Of a DNA stretch of 64,000 bases, positions 57,561-64,000 are shown piece after piece. The notes beneath the pieces are model-generated. The model had not been told where the DNA came from and did not search any database. It was given only the letters and a program-made list of their open reading frames with translations. Made by a program: the position numbers and the translations under genes. Position 1 is the stretch's first letter; each line of letters starts with the position of its first letter. The stretch covers positions 34,898,501-34,962,500 of the forward strand of contig NC_088344.1 in the NCBI RefSeq assembly GCF_036884655.1. The letters are read 5' to 3'. The DNA is from Musa acuminata AAA Group. Its lineage: Eukaryota > Streptophyta > Magnoliopsida > Zingiberales > Musaceae.

Positions 57561-60500
57561 CGGAGGAGCAGAGGGAGGTGCTGAAGATAGCGGCGCAGAA
57601 GGCCGAGGTGCTGTCCTCGTCGCCCAAATCGCCCACCAAGCTGGTGCTCTCCGAGATCCATACTAAGGGCGGGGGCGGGGGTGGCGGGGGGAGGTCTCCG
57701 TCTTCTGGGGTGAGGCACGTGCGGCGCTCACATTCCGGGAAGCTAGTGCGAGTGAAGAAGGGTGAGTGATGCTTTGTCTTGGTTTTCTCTCTCTTTTTTC
57801 GCTGGTAATCTTCAGATTATGCTATGGGGCGTTTGGAGATGATCTGAAACATGAACTGATGGACGTCCGACTTTAATATATTTGTTATCCCTTAATTTTA
57901 AGGTGAGTGAGTGGGATAAAGATACTTAGGTTAGAAGGCATGACGAGTCGATTTTATGTTTTTGTGCACAGTATGGCGTCTTTATCTGTATTTTTATTTC
58001 ATAATATACTCTGTGGCAATAACGTCAGATTACAAAATTAAAAATGAAGAGAATAGGTCAGAATTTAAAATACAAAACACTGCAGACAGACAACGTTGTA
58101 CTGCTGATGATCTGGACTTTTCATTAATCTGCCGGTGTATGTATTTTGTGCTAGTTTGTGTGAAAAATTTTGTGTAATTGTTTTGGTCATATGTAGTTTT
58201 AGATATGCTGAGTTGCCTACGGATGCATAAGAGCTCAATTTTGGAAAGGCAATTTAAAGGAGGGGGGATAATTAACTGGGGCAGGATTGAGAATCTTCTT
58301 GTCCCCAATTTTTCTGGGATTGTAATAACTCTTTGTCAAGATAGCTACCAGGAGATGAGGATAGGTTGCTGAGGGATATCAGAATTTATTTATTTTTCAT
58401 TGTTCTGTAGTAAAACCATCTCTCTGGATTTCTTTTTTTTTCATTGTTTTTTTCATCCCTTCAGTTGACCAAATTTCCGTTGCCTTTTAGAGAAGTCTCA
58501 TATAAATAGAAAACAAGAGCGTCAGCGTATATTTCGTAGATTAGGTTAGTAATCCTTGGATCAATCTGCCAACACTGACTGCAAACCATCTTAAAATTTG
58601 CAGTTTTGGCTGGTTTGCATAGGTTTTTGTCATATATATATTTGATATGATAATCTTGAATGGGTTTTATAATGAAATTGGAACATTAAATGATCTATAA
58701 ATGTCATTGTAGGTTACTTGATCATGTACAACTTGAACTTTGAACATGAGTGAAGTAATGTTATGAACATGCCAGATTTGGATTGAAGGTTGATGAAATT
58801 GTCAAAAATTGTAAAATGATGAGCATGAATAAATATATTTTGTGTTTTATAAGTCCTGATACATTATAGCAAGTAACGAGAAGCATATACAACTAAAAAA
58901 ATTACAAGTTTGTTATGTTCGAAAAACTGCTTTTTAGTCCTCAATAATTCATTTGGGGCGTGTTAAATGAATCACGTTTAGAAAAAATATTGATTTAACA
59001 ATTTACTTTGGTTGCATAATATATCAGACTTTTGGTACTTTGTTGGAGTTGCATCTAGCCTAATACAATGTTACTTTTTTGGTCATGCTTCATTGAATTA
59101 TTTCATTCATAATGGGTTTCGTCAAAGAAAGAAGCCAGGGGGAAAACCAAGGCATGTGATGGACCCTTTACTTTAATAAACGATGCTGATGCATGCCTTC
59201 TTTAGGTCTTTTGGCAGACTAAGCTACTTTATCCATTCATGTACATTGAGGTTGGCAGTGGTTTGAGCCCATCATGCCCAAGTTTTAGTGAAACAACCTT
59301 CTATATTCACTATGGTTTGTGGTCTGCATTTATGGCCGGTATATCTCAAATTAAGTTTTGAATTGTAGTAATAAGATGTGTTCTTAGATAAAACAACCTT
59401 ATGCATCTCACTTTAGGTGCAGTAAGAATTGTCTGTTTTTATGTGCAGTTGTTACATATAAATCTGTAAATTTGGGGAGTTTTGCCTTTTTAAGCACCCA
59501 AGGTCATCTTAGTACTTCTATTGGCCCTCATATCTAATTATTATATTATGCAAAATTTATCAGATCCTACCATTGATTACACCTTTAGTGGTCTGCCATA
59601 CAACACATGATTGTTTTCTTCAATTTTTTTGACCAAAAGAAGCCTGTATATGATGCCCAGCTTGCAACTTTCTCCTTGATACCCTTGATACTTCCTTGAA
59701 ACTAAATTTCTTTGTGGTTTGCACATCTGAGTTCCTTCGTGAAATTTAGTAATTTGTTATATGGAGTGGATTAAATCTTCAATTCTTGGCTAAGCTATCA
59801 TAAACTGGTTCCAAAGATCATATTTTGCAGACAAAAAGAAAATTAATGTGTTGAGTAACCACGTTGTTGGTAGCATCAAGTTCATTTTTAATTATACAAG
59901 CATCACTGATTCTCATGAGGAAGTTCTGCAACCTTAGACACAAGGATTGCGTGTTTCGAAACTGCAGTCGTACTTACCTTTTTTGATTTCTCATAAAGCT
60001 GATGCAAACGGTTTGTCACATTGCAGGTTTTAGAGAATTGATTGTTAGCTTTTTAGAATTATAGCTGTTGCATTATTTTACCTTCAGATGGTAACCTTGC
60101 CATATGTTTGTGCAAAATCCTCAGACTATTGCTTTCATTCTTTTGGCTTTTACATTTCTGATCATGTGTAAAGCTTTAATAGTTCTAGACGTCAATTGTT
60201 ACTGCTAAAGTTTTAGATGAAACTAATGAACAGGCAACAGTAAAACTACCTGTTGAGTTTAAAAAAGAAATCAAGTGACAATATATCATTTGAATTAAAA
60301 AATTCTATGAAGACAAATCCTATAATAAAGATCTGTCGAGGTATTTATTATGTGGTTATGCAAAGTTGATGAAAGTCACACCCTTTTAAAAATAAGCTAA
60401 TTGGAGTTTGAAATTTGATAACATGTACATGATTATAGAAACATGATTCCTAAGTTGATTTGCTTCAGCTGCTGCTTAACAGATGCTAAAGAGAATTCTA

Positions 60501-63500
60501 CCAGCCTATTAGTGAAGACATACTGTCATCATTCTTCTCCATCTTGTTTGAGAATGTTTGTCTATCGATGGGACTTTTACTTTTTGTTGGGACCTTTTCT
60601 TTGGGGTGTTTGAGTGGGTAAGGGTGGGCCAGATATCCACCATCGACATTGGCAAATGTAATTAAGGTAGCTGTATATTCTATGGCACCAGTGTTGGTGT
60701 TCAAACTGGGCAACTTGTATTTACATTTAAGTTGAGAGATCAAGAGAAAATACTTTTGACCATGATACCCCACTATTCTTATTAGTTATATAACTATCAG
60801 TCAGGTCTTAGTTGAGATCATCTAACAAAGTTGGATTATGTATGGAGAGATTAACATATTCCTTTCTTGTAAAAGACCATAGAGTCACTACTCACTATTT
60901 TAGCATAATTTGTGAAAGCTAGTACTGCAATAGAAATTTTGAAGAAAAAAATATTTTGCTAGCTTTTGCTTCATCAAGAAATGCCATATTGTCAATTGTT
61001 GTTTTTTTTTTGGGCAATAACATTACAGTTTACATTCTGAAGCATTCTGGTTCTAGGTATTCATTCTAATGTCATTATAGGCCACCACTTTTTATACTTT
61101 ACCAATTACATTAGTTGGATTTCCTGTTATTTTTATATTTTGCTGTCTTTTTCAAGAAGGTTGTCTTCATCTCTCTCTGTTGACAAAACCAAAGGAAGAA
61201 GAATATCAATTAGAATATATGCACTAGCTTACTTGATAACTTTTTCAATGTTTAGATATATGACTGGCAAGTCGGTTTCTTACTATTGCTTATTTTGTTT
61301 TTGCTCTATGAATTGTTGTTAATTATTTTTAATGCTTTGTTACCCAATATTAACTTTTTGTATTGCTTTGAAATTCTAGATATCCCCCCTTTCAGCATTT
61401 TATATATAGTGTAGAGGTCTACATGTTATTTTTATACATAATTTTTAGATAAGAAAAGAGAACTTATTAACTGGATGCTAATGCCCATGGAAGGCTTTTT
61501 AGATGAATCTCTCATGCTATTCTAGTTGTTCTATTGTTCGTAGCTGGATGTTAATGTTTTTGGAGGGTTTTTCAGATGAATTATAATTTATAGGGTATTT
61601 TCTCATGCTACTCTAGTTTCTCTATTGTTACTTGATTCCTATAAGAATTTTATTTATTTTAGCTTTGTCTAAACATGGATGTTCTTGGATATCTCCACCA
61701 TTCCTAGTTAGGGTTAAAATTGATGTGGAGATCATCCATGAATATCCAGAATTAGAATTGTCACGCTGTTAGATTTGAGTTATTGTTGAAGTAAAAATTA
61801 TGGAGTGGCAGTATCGATTGCATTTGGTGGTTGTAGGTTGTTCTGCATCTGTTCATGGACTAGTTAGATTTTGTTGGAGACAATCAGCATTTACTAATAC
61901 CGTAATTATGACATTATAGAAACAATTGATTTCAAAAAAAAAAAATTCATGGACTCAATTTGATTTGTTTTCTAAGTAGTTTAAAGGACAAGCAGTTCTT
62001 AGTCTTGTTTATACTTATTATATACATTCTCAATGTCTACTGCATCATGTTGCTACTATACTATTTAGTTTCAATATTTCAGCTAAAAGTATAAATTTAT
62101 TAATATTGTTGTCATTGGTTCTTTATTATTGTCTTTTTCTTAACAAATCGGAATGTTCCTTCACCGGGTATGTGATTCAGATGGTGCTGGTGGCAAAGGA
62201 ACATGGGGCAAGCTCTTGGATGCTGATCCTGATTCACGTGTTGACCCAAATGATCCTAATTATGATAGTGGAGAGGTATGAGACTCTCACATTCACTCTT
62301 TTATATCTGGAGACATACATATGACTTCATATGCATATATGAAGGTGCTTGTGTATTTTTGTACAGTAGTTATATCCTTCTTTTGTTATCATGTATGATT
62401 AGGGAAAGCTCAAGAAACAGACACTTGATGAGGATTACACATTCATTGTGTTTGCAATTTCAGGAACCATATCAGCTCGTGGGTGCCACTCTTTCTAACC
62501 CTATAGATGACTATAAGAAATCTGTGGCAACAATCATAGAGGAGTATTTCAGCACTGGTGCGGTAGAAGTGGCAGCCACGGATCTTGGAGATATTGGGTC
62601 TGATCAGTATCATCACTTCTTTGTTAAGAAACTTGTTTCCATGGCGATGGACCGGCATGACAAAGAGAAAGAGATGGCATCTGTTTTGCTATCCTCCCTG
62701 TATGCCGATGTAATTACTTCGGCCCAGATCAGCCAAGGGTTTCTCATGTTACTCGAGGCTGTTGACGATTTGGCGCTTGACATACTTGATGCTGTTGATG
62801 TGCTGGCTTTGTTTATAGCCCGTGCAGTTGTTGATGACATCCTACCTCCTGCCTTTCTCACAAAAGCGAAGAAAACACTTTCTGAATCCTCTAAAGGTCT
62901 TCAGGTTGTTCAAACTGCTGAAAAAAGTTATCTCTCGGCTCCCCACCATGCAGAGTTAGTTGAGCGTCGATGGGGTGGCACCACTCATTTCACTGTCGAA
63001 GAGGTCAAAAGGAAGATCTCAGATTTGTTGAGAGAATATATAGAGAATGGAGACACAGCAGAGGCCTGTAGGTGCATAAGGGAGCTGGGAGTTTCGTTCT
63101 TCCATCACGAGGTTGTGAAGCGGGCACTGGTGCAGGCAATGGAAAATCAAACATCAGAGCCTCTTATATTGAAGCTTTTAAAAGAAGCAGCAGAAGAACT
63201 TTTAATCAGTCCTAGCCAGATGACCAAGGGTTTCTCACGGCTTGCTGAGAGCCTCGATGACCTGTCTCTTGATATTCCTGCTGCAAAATCCTTATTCCAG
63301 ATGATAGTTCCTAAAGCGATTTCTGGTGGATGGCTTGACCCTTCTTTTCTCCAATCAAAAGAGGCAGAGGACGAAGACAGAGATGAAGGTTATGAGAAAT
63401 TGAGGAAGTACAAAGAAGAAGCTGTTACGATAATACGGGAATACTTTCTCTCTGATGACATACCAGAGCTTATTAGAAGTCTCGAAGATTTAGGTGCTCC

Positions 63501-64000
63501 GGAGTACAATCCTGTTTTTATTAAGAGACTAATAACCCTTGCGATGGACCGCAAGTACAGGGAGAAGGAGATGGCATCTGTTCTGTTATCTGCGCTTAGC
63601 ATGGAAATATTCTCAAGAGATGACATTGTTGATGGGTTCATAATGCTGCTCGAGTCAGCTGAGGATGCGGCATTGGACATATTGGATGCCTCAAATGAGC
63701 TAGCACTATTCCTGGCCAGGGCCGTAATTGATGATGTCTTAGCACCGCTCAACTTGGAGGAGATCAACAGCAAGCTCCCGCGCAATTGCAGCGGGAGTAA
63801 AACTGTTCACATGGCTCGCTCGCTAGCATCTGCTCGGCATGCTGGTGAGAGACTTCTGAGATGCTGGGGCGGTGGCACTGGTTGGGCGGTGGAGGATGCA
63901 AAGGACAAGATAATAAAGCTTCTGGAGGAATATGAGAGCGGAGGCGATGTGGGAGAAGCGTGCCAGTGTATCCGTGATTTGGGAATGCCTTTCTTCAATC
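57530..64000 (+). CDS. MA3-domain translation regulatory factor (MRF/PDCD4-like), partial
   Basis: Plant protein with four MA3 domains, which bind eIF4A as in animal PDCD4. The Arabidopsis MRF proteins associate with translation complexes downstream of TOR. Exons: 57530-57761, 62181-62275 and 62464 to the window end; phases agree and the first intron is 4.4 kb. The N-terminus has SPKSPTK and a Gly-rich run, then KGTWGKLLDADPDSRVDPND typical of the family. MA3-1 begins at DYKKSVATIIEEYFSTG, MA3-2 at VEEVKRKISDLLREYIENGD and MA3-3 at YKEEAVTIIREYFLSDD. MA3-4 begins at AVEDAKDKIIKLLEEY and is cut by the window edge after about 40 residues. The rest of MA3-4 and the C-terminus lie outside the window. 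No internal break was seen. Confidence 0.93.

Noticed and set aside
56998..57639. 213-codon minus-strand ORF across the MA3-gene promoter
   Set aside because: It spans the G-box, TATA box and leader of the MA3-domain gene and shows no domain. Chance opening in GC-rich DNA is more likely.

Overview
The window is nuclear genomic DNA from a flowering plant. Genes are intron-rich with GT-AG (and some GC-AG) splice sites, intergenic DNA is AT-rich with long microsatellites, and there is one decayed LTR retrotransposon. First exons are strongly GC-rich while later exons are not, a 5'-3' gradient typical of commelinid monocots. The protein sequences read like a banana-type (Zingiberales) or similar monocot, but that placement is an inference. 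No bacterial operon, CRISPR array, rRNA or tRNA gene was found.

Layout: 2.8-3.3 kb (-) a secreted lipid-transfer-like protein; 4.0-5.0 kb gene fragments including a decayed heavy-metal (HMA) domain; 5.4-8.2 kb (-) a plastid acyl-ACP thioesterase of FATB type; 8.6 kb a 230-bp perfect (TA)n tract; 11.6-12.5 kb (+) the class I TCP factor TCP20; 13.0 kb a perfect 29-bp-arm hairpin; 14.7-17.1 kb (-) a HEAT/ARM-repeat protein; 19-26 kb mostly repeat-derived DNA with an LTR-retroelement relic; 28.4-32.5 kb (-) a 518-residue membrane protein of unknown function; 34.5-35.0 kb (-) an atypical IBH1-like bHLH; 37.4-39.9 kb (+) ABI3/VP1; 40.1-45.9 kb (-) PTAC10, a plastid RNA polymerase-associated S1 protein; 47.4-52.0 kb (+) carboxylesterase CXE16-like; 53.5-54.7 kb (+) an AIRP2-like RING E3 ligase; 57.5 kb to the right edge (+) an MA3-domain translation regulatory factor, cut by the window end.

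I rebuilt exon structures by hand from splice sites, reading phase and family conservation; every multi-exon model given sums to a whole number of codons. The genes are ordinary single plant genes, not a pathway cluster. Two of them (ABI3 and AIRP2-like) belong to abscisic-acid biology and two or three (FATB, PTAC10) to plastids, but this is probably coincidence.

The most notable signals are sub-genic: an AUG-stop minimal upstream ORF 20 bases before the ABI3 start, a 147-bp tandem duplication that doubles a PTAC10 splice acceptor, two GC-AG introns in PTAC10, start-overlapping upstream ORFs in the AIRP2-like and MRF-like genes, and the perfect hairpin downstream of TCP20. I found no convincing undescribed multi-gene system.
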